DNA of 64,000 nucleotides from Sulfuracidifex tepidarius (GCF_008326425.1 NZ_AP018929.1:1936875-2000874); one strand, 5' to 3'. Positions 53,875 through 62,133 are shown, numbered from the stretch's first letter. Notes: generated by a model not told the origin, from the letters alone. Program-made: numbers and translations.

Positions 53875-54972
53875 ATGAGCAAAATTTCAAGAAGAGAGTT
53901 CATAGGACTGTTAGGCGTAGGAGCTGTAGCTTTAGGTTCGTCTAAATTAGCTCTCTCTTCAAGCCCCTCCAGTGAAATACCATCTTCCTTTTTTGGTTCG
54001 TCATTGGCAGTAGTCTTTAGTTCTTCTCAACAGTGCAAGGCTATAGGTTCAAACGGAGAAGTCATCTTCTCAGGCACCTGCTCTGATGGAAGTGGAACTT
54101 GCGGTATTTATGAGGCAATGCAGTACGTCAACCAGAACTTCGGCGCTGGAAAGGTTGACCTCATAGGCGAGTTCTATCCTACCAGTTCACCTTCCCCGAT
54201 CCCCAACGTTGAACTTGACGGAAACGCAGTGATTTACTTGTCCCCTGCTAACTTGCAGTTCATTATGTCCTCAACTAGGGGTAACGGAATAAAGCTTCTA
54301 TGGTATCAGAACTACGGTTTCGTCAACACCTTGCTCTCTCGCTCGCCTTCCTTTTCGCTTTCTCCTTACTTTTTCTTCCCTACCACAGCCTCATCGGTTT
54401 TCTTCGCTAACGGTGACCTTACCTTAGGCACTCCTTCATCATTCACAGTAGGAGCTTGGGTGAACGGAAATCAGAACAACAACGGAGGATATATCCTCAC
54501 CTATGGATCCATGAGTGGAATATCCTGGGCCATACAGTACGGATATGGAGCGATTCTCTTTAACACAGATCAGACGTTAAAATATTATTATGACGAAGCT
54601 CCTTTCCATGTTGCAGTCACTTACGACAACGGAGACGTCACTCTGTACGTCAACGGCAAACCCGTGTCAACATCCACCTCTTCCATCTCATACGTAACTC
54701 CCTCTTATCTGTGGTTGAACAACTTCCCTAAGGTAAATCAGCAATCAGGTCTCTCTCCTTCCTCTCCGTTTTCGTCTATAGAGAACGTTCAGTTCTACCC
54801 TAAGGTTCTCTCTCAATCTCAGATCGAGGCAATTGCATCACCTACTGCTTCGCCAGTAGACCCATCCATATCTTTCTGGGCCCTCTATCGCTACATCTTT
54901 TATCTCGGAGATCTGATCACAGGGAAGGGATTTCAGAGGATGGGAGGCGTCCTAGAAGGAGGTGTGTTCTAA
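53875..54972 (+). CDS. Tat-exported LamG-like (concanavalin-fold) protein, copy 2
   Basis: A 365-residue protein. SRREFIGLLGVGAVALGSSK (5-24) is a twin-arginine signal, diverged from copy 1 at synonymous and replacement sites. From residue 50 the protein is identical to copy 1: a Cys-containing N-terminal domain, the LamG jelly roll, and the hydrophobic C-terminal segment ending GKGFQRMGGVLEGGVF. The stop TAA is followed at once by ATG of the beta-helix gene in the same frame. That codon could once have been sense, or is read through, giving an 850-residue Tat-LamG-beta-helix protein. Confidence 0.75.
   Translation: MSKISRREFIGLLGVGAVALGSSKLALSSSPSSEIPSSFFGSSLAVVFSSSQQCKAIGSNGEVIFSGTCSDGSGTCGIYEAMQYVNQNFGAGKVDLIGEFYPTSSPSPIPNVELDGNAVIYLSPANLQFIMSSTRGNGIKLLWYQNYGFVNTLLSRSPSFSLSPYFFFPTTASSVFFANGDLTLGTPSSFTVGAWVNGNQNNNGGYILTYGSMSGISWAIQYGYGAILFNTDQTLKYYYDEAPFHVAVTYDNGDVTLYVNGKPVSTSTSSISYVTPSYLWLNNFPKVNQQSGLSPSSPFSSIENVQFYPKVLSQSQIEAIASPTASPVDPSISFWALYRYIFYLGDLITGKGFQRMGGVLEGGVF
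54020..54971 (+). repeat. 952-bp direct repeat, copy 2
   Basis: Partner of 52554-53505. The repeated part looks clearly more GC-rich than the flanking N-terminal coding sequence and the AT-rich spacer, consistent with spread of an imported cassette by recombination. Confidence 0.9.
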
Positions 54973-56427
54973 ATGATAGTAGTCTCTGACCACATGGATC
55001 CAGACGTAGACTTCTATGTTCCACCAGGATCAGACGCTACTGATGTTTTAAACGAAGCTCTCCAGCTCGGGAACATCTATGGTGTGGCTCACATTATGAT
55101 TAGAGGTAGATTGTATCTTTATGCAAACGGAAACACTCTCTTTAGCTTAGAACAGAGCAAGCACTACCTTTTTGAAGGGGATGGCTTAGGAGAGCTGTAC
55201 TACGTTAACCCTAATAACGCACAGAACCCCGGTCCGGTTTTTGCCGTGGCGTCGATAGCGACTTCACAAATGCAGGAAATAGGGGATACAGCTCCAGTCG
55301 TAGGTAAACAGTTCGCGGCGTATTCCACAAATGGGTGGATGGTAGCTTTCAAAAACTTGAGGTTATTGAATCAAACATCTCAGCGTTGGTTTATAATCAC
55401 AGGCTTTTCGGGCATGCATTCCCTCATGATGTATTTCGACGGAGTAGAATTCTTCTCAGGCATATGGATAAATGAAACCACTGAAGTAGTTGTGTATAAC
55501 TGTTATGCTAATGGAGCCGAACTTCTCTTTGACTCTCAGTCTAGAGAATTAACGGTTTTTGGTTCTAGATTCGAACATAATGCTGTGCTTGCAATGTCAG
55601 CTAGAGGATGGTCTGTAGTAGGCTGTGTTTTCGTAGGAAAAGGTTCTTATCTCAATCCAGGTAACGATGGAAACGATGGATCAGTGGTAGCTTGTGTATT
55701 TGATGGAGCAACACTAATTACGCAAGGAGCAACAAACCTGAAGATAGTTGCATCCCAATTTCAGAATGTGACTTTCAGCGGATATCAAGGCACTGTTCAA
55801 CTGACTTTAGGATGGAATTATGTAATAGTTGGCTGTTCTTTCGTTCAGTTCCCACTTTCAATAACTAACGTATATAACGGGCATACGATAGTCATAGCCA
55901 TGAACAACTTCGATTATGGCTCTTATGCAGAAATAGGAGTTTGTGACAGCGGTTACGTGGACTCAATAGTGATTATGGGTAACATTTTCTCCTCTCAGCC
56001 TTATAATTCCTCTCTGATCTTCTTCACAGGGAGCCCTCAATATAGATCGACAAGCAATGCAATTTACTTTACTGGAACCATAAACATGCTACAAATAGCC
56101 TTTAACACCTTCATAAACGCGGCTAACCGGTCTGGAGCAACTTTAGGAATTAAGGCAGCTGAGAACGAAAACCTTCACGGACAAGGGTATATCAACTTGG
56201 GCATCTCCGTAAAATACGCATATATCTCCTTTAACTACTTCAAGAACAATCAGGGCCTTCACGATAATGGCACGGGAAAGCCCCTGGGAGTGTTTTACAT
56301 GCAACAGTTAGGGTCTTCCATGCCCACAGTGAGTTATCTCATGTTTTACTTTAACGTAAACGAGGACAACCCCTTGTACATACCATCCTCACAGAGCTAT
56401 ATATCACAATTCAACATAGGTATGTGA
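54973..56427 (+). CDS. Right-handed parallel beta-helix protein (pectate-lyase-like), no signal peptide
   Basis: A 484-residue protein. An N-terminal cap (DFYVPPGSDATDVLNEALQL, AHIMIRGRLYLY) is followed by about ten beta-helix coils with regular aliphatic/aromatic and Asn positions: VVYNCYANGAELLF, VFGSRFEHNAVL, VVGCVFVGKGSYL, IVASQFQNVTF, IVGCSFVQFPL, IAMNNFDYG, IMGNIFSS. The fold is that of polysaccharide lyases/hydrolases and phage tailspikes. Catalytic residues cannot be assigned. It has no signal of its own and begins directly after the stop of LamG copy 2 in the same frame, so it may be exported with it. Confidence 0.72.
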   Translation: MIVVSDHMDPDVDFYVPPGSDATDVLNEALQLGNIYGVAHIMIRGRLYLYANGNTLFSLEQSKHYLFEGDGLGELYYVNPNNAQNPGPVFAVASIATSQMQEIGDTAPVVGKQFAAYSTNGWMVAFKNLRLLNQTSQRWFIITGFSGMHSLMMYFDGVEFFSGIWINETTEVVVYNCYANGAELLFDSQSRELTVFGSRFEHNAVLAMSARGWSVVGCVFVGKGSYLNPGNDGNDGSVVACVFDGATLITQGATNLKIVASQFQNVTFSGYQGTVQLTLGWNYVIVGCSFVQFPLSITNVYNGHTIVIAMNNFDYGSYAEIGVCDSGYVDSIVIMGNIFSSQPYNSSLIFFTGSPQYRSTSNAIYFTGTINMLQIAFNTFINAANRSGATLGIKAAENENLHGQGYINLGISVKYAYISFNYFKNNQGLHDNGTGKPLGVFYMQQLGSSMPTVSYLMFYFNVNEDNPLYIPSSQSYISQFNIGM

Positions 56428-56530
56428 TATATTATGCTAGAGGAAAGAGAACAAACTGGAAGACATTCCAAGACGTGCTAGGTCGAGAAAATCCGTCTTA
56501 TTTAAATAGGACATATGGGTCAGGAGAACC

Positions 56531-56971
56531 ATGAAAGCGATCATAAAATACGATAACGGGGAAACAGAGGAAGTAGAGCTAGAAAAGAAAGAGGTCATAC
56601 CAAGCGACCAAGGGAATGTAGCCCACTTTAAGTATGTTAAGCTGGATAAATCAAAGAGCATCGTTATCCACGTATATCTGCCAACCACAGAGGAACCTAA
56701 CGTTAGGGCTATAGACATAGGAAAGGAAGTGGTAGAAAGGAAGACTTCAATTTCAAGATACAACAACATTGCAGACGATCTAATCACGAGAGCTAAGTTT
56801 ATGAGTCCTTCCGTCGATAAATGTGTTTTTTGTGGAGACTTAGCCTCCAACACCTTTAAAGGTAAGAAAGTTTGTTCCTCTTGTTTTGCGGAGCTAAATA
56901 AACATGGAGAGGCGTCTGAGGAGTTCTCTAAGTACTTAAGAAACAAGACGATCCACAAGTGGAACTCTTAA
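56531..56971 (+). CDS. Zinc-ribbon protein of unknown function
   Basis: A 146-residue protein. An N-terminal beta-rich domain (AIIKYDNGETEEVELEKKEV, IVIHVYLP) and a helical middle lead to CVFCGDLASNTFKGKKVCSSC, a C-x2-C-x13-C-x2-C zinc ribbon near 100-120. A TATA box CTTATTTAAATAGG lies at about 56496-56509, with CAGGAG just before the ATG. Stand-alone transcript; no family recognised. Confidence 0.68.
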   Translation: MKAIIKYDNGETEEVELEKKEVIPSDQGNVAHFKYVKLDKSKSIVIHVYLPTTEEPNVRAIDIGKEVVERKTSISRYNNIADDLITRAKFMSPSVDKCVFCGDLASNTFKGKKVCSSCFAELNKHGEASEEFSKYLRNKTIHKWNS

Positions 56972-57054
56972 AGGTGTCTGTAAAGATGTTTCTCTTGATA
57001 CAAGGCTCATGTTTTGCTGTTTTCTTTTAGTACTCGTTTTCCAACGACGTTCTA

Positions 57055-57068
57055 CGGTCAGCTGACCG
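57055..57068. promoter_or_regulatory. Perfect 14-bp palindrome CGGTCAGCTGACCG
   Basis: A gap-free palindrome in the spacer between the zinc-ribbon and membrane-protein genes, 83 bases before the latter's start. GC-rich for this context. It could be an operator for the downstream gene or part of a hairpin stop for the upstream one. Confidence 0.35.
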
Positions 57069-57150
57069 CTTCTTCGTATCACATTAACAGGAGAGAAATT
57101 GTCGCTAAAAATTGTAAGGATTTACCTTTCATGAGAAAAGCGTAATTATC

Positions 57151-57561
57151 ATGAGAAACCCTCTCAACCCCATGGAAATAGGAAAATACGCCTTATCAGG
57201 ACTTATAGGTGGACTCCTGGAAGTACCCTTTTATCTCAAGGACTTGGAGGTCTTCTCGGAGATCTCTTTCAGGATCACAGGGGTCCACTCCGTGGTGGTT
57301 GGGGTTATCCTTCACTTGATTGCATCAGTGATCATAGGAGTTGTTGCACTTTCTCTCTTGAACGTAGCCGGAATAGAAGGGAGAGGTTTCTGGGCGTCTC
57401 TGCTCATCGGGATCATGCTGGGGTCGTCGGTTTTATCACTGTTTAGCCTACCCGTCCACCTCACGGTCTTTCCCCTGAAGATAACTCTCGTTTACGTTAT
57501 ATCGCACATCTTTTACGGAGTTTTCGTCTACCTCGCTTACTGGGTCCTTCAAAGAGGGTAG
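57151..57561 (+). CDS. Small four-helix membrane protein
   Basis: A 136-residue protein with four membrane helices (ALSGLIGGLLEVPFYL, VVVGVILHLIASVIIGVVAL, WASLLIGIMLGSSVLSLF, ITLVYVISHIFYGVFVYLAY). Histidines sit inside or at the edge of helices 2 and 4. The layout resembles small DUF/YagU-like membrane proteins, but no family is certain. It lies 97 bases before the CARF gene, which has its own TATA box. Confidence 0.65.
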   Translation: MRNPLNPMEIGKYALSGLIGGLLEVPFYLKDLEVFSEISFRITGVHSVVVGVILHLIASVIIGVVALSLLNVAGIEGRGFWASLLIGIMLGSSVLSLFSLPVHLTVFPLKITLVYVISHIFYGVFVYLAYWVLQRG

Positions 57562-57658
57562 AACCTCAGCACAGCTCTCCGCGACTGAAAATTGATAGTA
57601 GTTACAGAATTTAAGGAAAAACAAAATACTTATAAATCTTCATGTTAATAGCACACTC

Positions 57659-58180
57659 ATGAAGTTAGTGGCTTCTCTTGGGACTTCCCCCGGAGGGATC
57701 CTCGAGACGTTCGAATACCTAAGGGGGAGAGGGATTGAGGTCAACGATATAGTGATAGTGAAAACCAAGGACAGTGCAGTCAGTAAAGCGTATGACTACC
57801 TACTCTCCATGTTTTCGTGCTGCGTGAAGTTGAGGTACAACGACGTGATGATGGGAGCTATCGACTTACCTTTCAGCGATATAACTACTTCAGACGACTT
57901 GAACGAGCTAATGAAAATTGTATCACCAGCGATTAACCAAGGGGACTACGTTGATATCACGGGAGGAAGAAAGGCTATAAGTATGGTCATGGGGCTGATA
58001 GCCATGAAGAGGAAGGCCCACGTGGTCACTACCATAGTGTCTCAGTCTAAGTACAACGAAGTTCAGGAAAAGCTGAGGAAGGGTCATCAACCTGTGACCC
58101 AAAACTGCTCACCTTCTGACAAGGAATTCTTCTGTAGCCTCTTGTCTAGTGACGCTGTGACTATAGAGATAAACTTGTAG
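57659..58180 (+). CDS. CARF-domain protein, ring-nuclease-like (Crn1-like)
   Basis: A 173-residue single-domain CARF (Rossmann-like) protein. LGTSPGG (7-13) has the Ser (S10) that contacts cyclic oligoadenylate in ring nucleases. DITGGRKAIS (99-108) is the D-x-TGGRKxxS motif of CARF proteins, and VIVKTKD forms the second strand. A basic segment (EKLRKGHQ, 137-144) may supply the catalytic lysine, and an additional 25 residues end the fold. Size fits stand-alone Crn1 ring nucleases of Sulfolobales, which degrade cA4 made by type III CRISPR complexes. No array or cas gene lies in the window. TATA ACTTATAAATC about 25 bases upstream gives a leaderless transcript. Confidence 0.75.
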   Translation: MKLVASLGTSPGGILETFEYLRGRGIEVNDIVIVKTKDSAVSKAYDYLLSMFSCCVKLRYNDVMMGAIDLPFSDITTSDDLNELMKIVSPAINQGDYVDITGGRKAISMVMGLIAMKRKAHVVTTIVSQSKYNEVQEKLRKGHQPVTQNCSPSDKEFFCSLLSSDAVTIEINL

Positions 58181-58397
58181 TAGAGTTTTTTCAGGCCCAA
58201 GTTAGACCTAGGGCGTAGAACCTAGAGGAAGGGAACATCTCTTCCGGTCATGGCCATACCGTTTTTTAAAAATTTCTATATAATGTAATAGATACAGAAT
58301 AACTATTATTATTTTAGCTCTGTATTATAGTTTAAAATATTAGATTAGAGAAGAAAAAATTTTTCATAAAAAATCAGATCTTTTAATTTTTTACTAT

Positions 58398-59804
58398 TTA
58401 AATCCCGGATTTAGCCTCGTTTATTTCTTCTAAGCTCTTACCTATCGTGTTAGGAAGTATGATTATCAGTATCACCCCCAGTATTACCATAGGGACCTGG
58501 AATCCTACCCATATAGGTAACGCACCAACGGACGATATTAATCCCAATATGATTGCAGTTGAGATTGCGGCACCCAGATGTGCGAAACCATCTATGAAAG
58601 CGAAAGCCGTACCGCGTGCGTAAGTCGGGACGTTCTCAGTGCCGTTCAGGTAGTTCAGCTGGTTGCTCCACCCCACACCTATCAGGTTGGTCAATACGAA
58701 ACCGAGCGTCATGACGGTCAGGTCCCCTGAGGTCGCTCCCAGGACAGAGACGGCAACACCGAGGAGCATCCCTATCGCGTAAGATAGGGTCACGAGTATA
58801 GGCCTTCTCACCTTCTCCACGACGGCTCTCAGCACTATAGCACCTAGGAAAGTCGCTACCCCAGCATCGCCGTAAAGTAAGGTCACTGAGTTGGACACCG
58901 AGGAGAGGGAAGGAACTGTGCTAGTCCACAACAGGAACTCTGTGAGGTAAGGATACTCCCCGAAGTAAAAGAAGAATACAGCGAGCATTATCAGTATTAC
59001 CCTGGTCCTATACTTGGGGTTCTTGAAGATGTAGAATGGATCTACCTTCTTCTCCTGGTACTCTATAGGGATAGGAGCGGGAAGCTCCTTCATCCCTGTC
59101 TTTTCCATTGCTTTCTTCTCCATGTCACTGACTACCTTCTCCGCCTCCTGTGTCTTTCCCTGCAGTGCCAGCATCCTCACGGTCTCCGAAGCATGTCCCC
59201 TAATAGCCAGGGTGATCAGAGCTAGGGTCGCTCCAACTCCGAAGATTACCCTCCAACCTATTGAGGGATCAGCGACGTCTATGTAGGATGCCATGAAAGG
59301 CCCTAGTCCGAGCCCTGCCCAACCAGCAATGTATACCAAGTTGAAGTACTTAGCTCTGTTCTTTGCCGGGACCATTTCAACTATGTAAGTTGGAACTAGG
59401 ATCAAGTCCCCTCCTATACCCATTCCTGTTATGAACCTGAACAGTACGAACATGGGGTAGTTAACTGCTAAAGCGTTCCCCAGACTACCTACGGCTGTCA
59501 AGAGGGCTGTCACCATGAGCATCGGTTTCCTTCCCACCTTGTCTCCTAGATAGCCCAGCAACAGCGCTCCAGGTATGTAACCGAACAGACCCATGGAGAC
59601 GACGGTTGAGGCTTCAGACGAGGTCAGACCGGTGTACTTCAGGGAAGTAGACGAAAACGCTATTCCCACGTCTATGACGTCGTATAGAGCTATGAAGTAA
59701 CCGAAGGCTAGGGCTAGAACTATCGAAATGGGTAACACCATTACGGGCAATCTGTCTAGCCTTGCAGTTAAGATAGAGGCTACCTTTTTTCTGGCGTCGT
59801 CCAT
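58398..59804 (-). CDS. MFS transporter (sugar/metabolite:H+ symporter type)
   Basis: A 468-residue 12-helix transporter. The signature GYLGDKVGRKPML lies between helices 2 and 3, and RFITGMGIGGDLILVPTYIV in helix 4 is typical of the sugar porter/MHS families (RxxxGxGxGG). A cytoplasmic loop between helices 6 and 7 holds about 50 charged residues (EAEKVVSDMEKKAMEKTG). Substrate unknown; organic acids, phosphate or aromatic acids are the usual cargo of close families. T-rich sequence follows the gene. Confidence 0.85.
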   Translation of the reverse strand: MDDARKKVASILTARLDRLPVMVLPISIVLALAFGYFIALYDVIDVGIAFSSTSLKYTGLTSSEASTVVSMGLFGYIPGALLLGYLGDKVGRKPMLMVTALLTAVGSLGNALAVNYPMFVLFRFITGMGIGGDLILVPTYIVEMVPAKNRAKYFNLVYIAGWAGLGLGPFMASYIDVADPSIGWRVIFGVGATLALITLAIRGHASETVRMLALQGKTQEAEKVVSDMEKKAMEKTGMKELPAPIPIEYQEKKVDPFYIFKNPKYRTRVILIMLAVFFFYFGEYPYLTEFLLWTSTVPSLSSVSNSVTLLYGDAGVATFLGAIVLRAVVEKVRRPILVTLSYAIGMLLGVAVSVLGATSGDLTVMTLGFVLTNLIGVGWSNQLNYLNGTENVPTYARGTAFAFIDGFAHLGAAISTAIILGLISSVGALPIWVGFQVPMVILGVILIIILPNTIGKSLEEINEAKSGI

Positions 59805-60229
59805 GAATGGTTTAAATACATTTCCATGTAAAAAGTTTCTTACATAAATTTTGAGAACCAGTTAAAATAATAATACCAAACCAGGGGAGTTGTTTATGGG
59901 TGTTTCCGAGCAGGAGACTTTCTGTTAGATCTAATCCCTCAAAGGTCATCTCAAGACACACCTTCACTATTACAATTCTTCGTGAACTATCATGAAGGAG
60001 TACGCTTTACCACCAGCTATGGAGCCAACGTAATCGTCTTGACCAGATTTGCATGCTATTTTAAGAGAGGAGTGTTACTGTCAAGGTCAACATTTCAATG
60101 GGGGCATGTCCACCTCAAAGGGGGAATCCTCCAAACTCTGAGACCCATTTTAAAGAAAGGTGTGTATGTACATATACATGTATACTTTTGTTGCCTAAAA
60201 TTTTTTAGACGCTATCAGTAGACAATACC
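59805..60229. other. Spacer with possible decayed sequence
   Basis: No intact gene. The part from about 59890 to 60150 is less AT-rich than usual spacers and has short coding-like pieces in several frames without a recognisable family, as expected of an old insertion relic. A near-palindromic TATGTACATATACATGTATA at about 60166-60185 includes the TATA element for the broken HEPN gene. Confidence 0.35.
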
Positions 60230-60623
60230 ATGCAAAGGTATAATGACTGGCTGAGGAAAGCTGAGAGGAATCTAAAGTCGGCTGAAGTTAACATGGAGAA
60301 TCAACTGTATGAGGAAGTATGTTATGAGTCTCAGCAGACAGCTGGAAAGGCGGTCAAAGCTCTGCTGAACTTTCGTCACATGGAAGCCATACATCAATCA
60401 ACCACTCTCCTTCTGTAGCGTTCTGGAGTATCACTGCCCAAGGACATTGAGGTCTGCGTACAGGAGCTGGACAAACAGTATATATTCCATTCCGTTACCC
60501 TGACATATACGATGAGGGGCACCGGTGGACTATTATAGTGACGAGTTGGCTAAACGGTGCTTGGAATATGGTAAGAAAATTTTAGAGTGGGTGGAAAGAG
60601 TTGTTAGAGAGACTTTGCAATAA
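60230..60623 (+). pseudogene. HEPN-domain toxin gene, disrupted by frameshifts
   Basis: The first 50 codons (MQRYNDWLRKAERNLKSAEV, then YEEVCYESQQTAGKAVKALL) are a typical HEPN N-terminus of the COG2250 type. The frame breaks near 60395. A second frame resumes SGVSLPKDIEVCVQELDKQY, a third gives RYPDIYDEG, and a fourth gives DYYSDELAKRCLEYGKKILE to TAA at 60621-60623. At least three frameshifts mean no full-length HEPN protein can be made. It overlaps the intact nucleotidyltransferase gene, forming a HEPN/MNT module. Confidence 0.75.
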
Positions 60624-60978
60624 TTATTCAAAAAAAGTAAATCCTAAGATAGTTATACTTTTCGGTTCTCGTGCTAGGGGAGACTATACTAACGAGAGCG
60701 ACATCGACGTCCTGGTAGTGTCAGACGCTCTACCTAAAGACTCCAGGGAGGGATTTGGTATACTCTTCGACCCCAATGAGCCTGAAGTCGAGCCAGCGGC
60801 GATGAACACTGAGGTGTTCATGAGAAAGCTCAAGAACGGCTCAACCTTCATCTTAGAGGTCATCGAAGACGGGAAAATACTCTGCGGGGATGATAATTTC
60901 ATAGAGGAAATGAAAGAAATTTACGCTGAGGTTAGGAAGAGGTTTAGAAGAGAGGGAAAAATGTGGACGTGGGATTAA
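60601..60978 (+). CDS. MNT-type minimal nucleotidyltransferase (antitoxin of HEPN/MNT pair)
   Basis: A 125-residue protein starting with TTG at 60601. VILFGSRARGDYTNESDIDV (18-37) holds the G-S-x10-D-x-D motif (D34, D36) of minimal nucleotidyltransferases. In HEPN/MNT (type VII) toxin-antitoxin systems the MNT enzyme AMPylates and neutralises the HEPN RNase. Here it is intact while its HEPN partner upstream is broken, so it may be an orphan antitoxin or act on another HEPN protein. Confidence 0.82.
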   Translation: MLERLCNNYSKKVNPKIVILFGSRARGDYTNESDIDVLVVSDALPKDSREGFGILFDPNEPEVEPAAMNTEVFMRKLKNGSTFILEVIEDGKILCGDDNFIEEMKEIYAEVRKRFRREGKMWTWD

Positions 60979-61167
60979 CGAACGTGTAGAGAAGGTCGTC
61001 TGGTAAACTCACCCGCCATTTACTGATCTAAATCGCTTAACTAAATATAACAATAATTAAAATTAATAAACATATAATAGTTATACACAGTAAAATATAT
61101 AGAAATGGAGAATATTCTTATGTAGTCAATTAATAAAAAAATTAAAAAAATAATTTAAAAAAACTTT

Positions 61168-62025
61168 TTAGGAGCTGAAAGTTATATTAACAGACGTCCC
61201 TGCAGCTTCCCTTATGGTCTGCTCTATAACGTTAACTCCGTCCCATATATTTGAGAACATTTTTTGATCGTATAAGTGTTCCATCACGTATTGTCCATTA
61301 GCTTCCTTGAGAGGAAGTATGTTGTAGAGTGGTCCGTATGCCATGTAAGTTCCGTTAGGCCCAGTGATTATGAGGACTGTGACGATGTGGGTCTTCAGGA
61401 TTGCTAAGGGCTCATGTGTACCGTTGAATACTGCGTCAAGCTGGTAATGCATGACTAGCTGATAAAGGGGAGTTGGAAGGAAGTGTGAAGTCTCATTGGC
61501 TCCTACTGGGATTAAGTCTCCTTCAGGTATAGGTTGGCAATCTGCAGTCTCGTTCATCCACTTGTTGTACAGATATATGTAATAGAAGTGAACTGGTTCG
61601 TCAGGCTCATAGGGCTGGTAACCAGTGAATATGAGTCCAGTAGTGTTAGGGAAAGGTCTGTACGGGTTTGATGTTCCGAAAGTGTAGTTGAGCTGTCCGA
61701 ACCCAGACATGATTACGTAAAGAGGCCAACCGTCGGAGAGCGCTACGTGGCAACCTAACCACCCGACTAAGTAGACGTCTACTTGTCCCGGCGGGGCGAA
61801 GTCCTCCGACGAAGCATAGAAGAACTTGCCTGATGGCACTGTAGCGTACATAGGAGGCACTTGGTTGTTAGCTACCGGAACAGACGTTGCTGGGTAAGTT
61901 GTGCTTGAAGTTCCCGAGGGGTCTGAGTTGTAAGCTGCTAAAAACTCGGGAACTACAGCTGCAGCAATTAAGGCTGTCAAGGTAAGGAGTATTAAAAACT
62001 TCTCCCTTCCTTTCAAAGATATCAT
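61168..62025 (-). CDS. Exported DUF929-like protein
   Basis: A 285-residue protein with an N-terminal signal-anchor (FLILLTLTALIAAAVVPEFL) and a Ser/Thr/Pro linker to about residue 60. The outer domain has VDVYLVGWLGCHVALSDGWP followed by PLYVIMSGFGQLNYTFG, the pattern of Sulfolobales DUF929 (thioredoxin-like) proteins, with one cysteine (C92) at the active-site-like position. Divergent from the PQQ-propeller gene. Two exported proteins sharing a control region suggest a common process, possibly sulfur-compound oxidation. Confidence 0.65.
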   Translation of the reverse strand: MISLKGREKFLILLTLTALIAAAVVPEFLAAYNSDPSGTSSTTYPATSVPVANNQVPPMYATVPSGKFFYASSEDFAPPGQVDVYLVGWLGCHVALSDGWPLYVIMSGFGQLNYTFGTSNPYRPFPNTTGLIFTGYQPYEPDEPVHFYYIYLYNKWMNETADCQPIPEGDLIPVGANETSHFLPTPLYQLVMHYQLDAVFNGTHEPLAILKTHIVTVLIITGPNGTYMAYGPLYNILPLKEANGQYVMEHLYDQKMFSNIWDGVNVIEQTIREAAGTSVNITFSS

Positions 62026-62133
62026 GTTTATCTGAAGAAAGAAAAGAATGTTTTTTTATTTAAGCTTTACGTAATAAAGTAAATAAGGTAAACTTTTTTT
62101 AAATAGAGTAAACTCTCCTCTTTCAGAAAAACT
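62026..62133. promoter_or_regulatory. Divergent promoter with paired GTAAAC boxes
   Basis: For the plus gene, a TATA element TTTTTTTAAATA (about 62094-62105) is flanked by GTAAAC at 62088-62093 and again at 62108-62113, exactly 20 bp (about two helical turns) apart. For the minus gene, TTAAATAAA lies about 30 bases before the ATG. CTTTACGTAATAAAG at 62066-62080 is an inverted repeat with 5-bp arms. The boxes are a plausible activator or repressor site controlling the propeller protein. Confidence 0.5.

Noticed and set aside
52554-54971. Long direct repeat considered as transposon ends or a CRISPR-like array
   Set aside because: Only two copies, fully coding, no terminal inverted repeats or transposase; gene conversion or duplication of a protein domain explains it.
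59982-60221. 79-codon plus-strand frame after the MFS transporter
   Set aside because: The translation has no family features and the region reads like decayed sequence in several frames; not supported as a gene.
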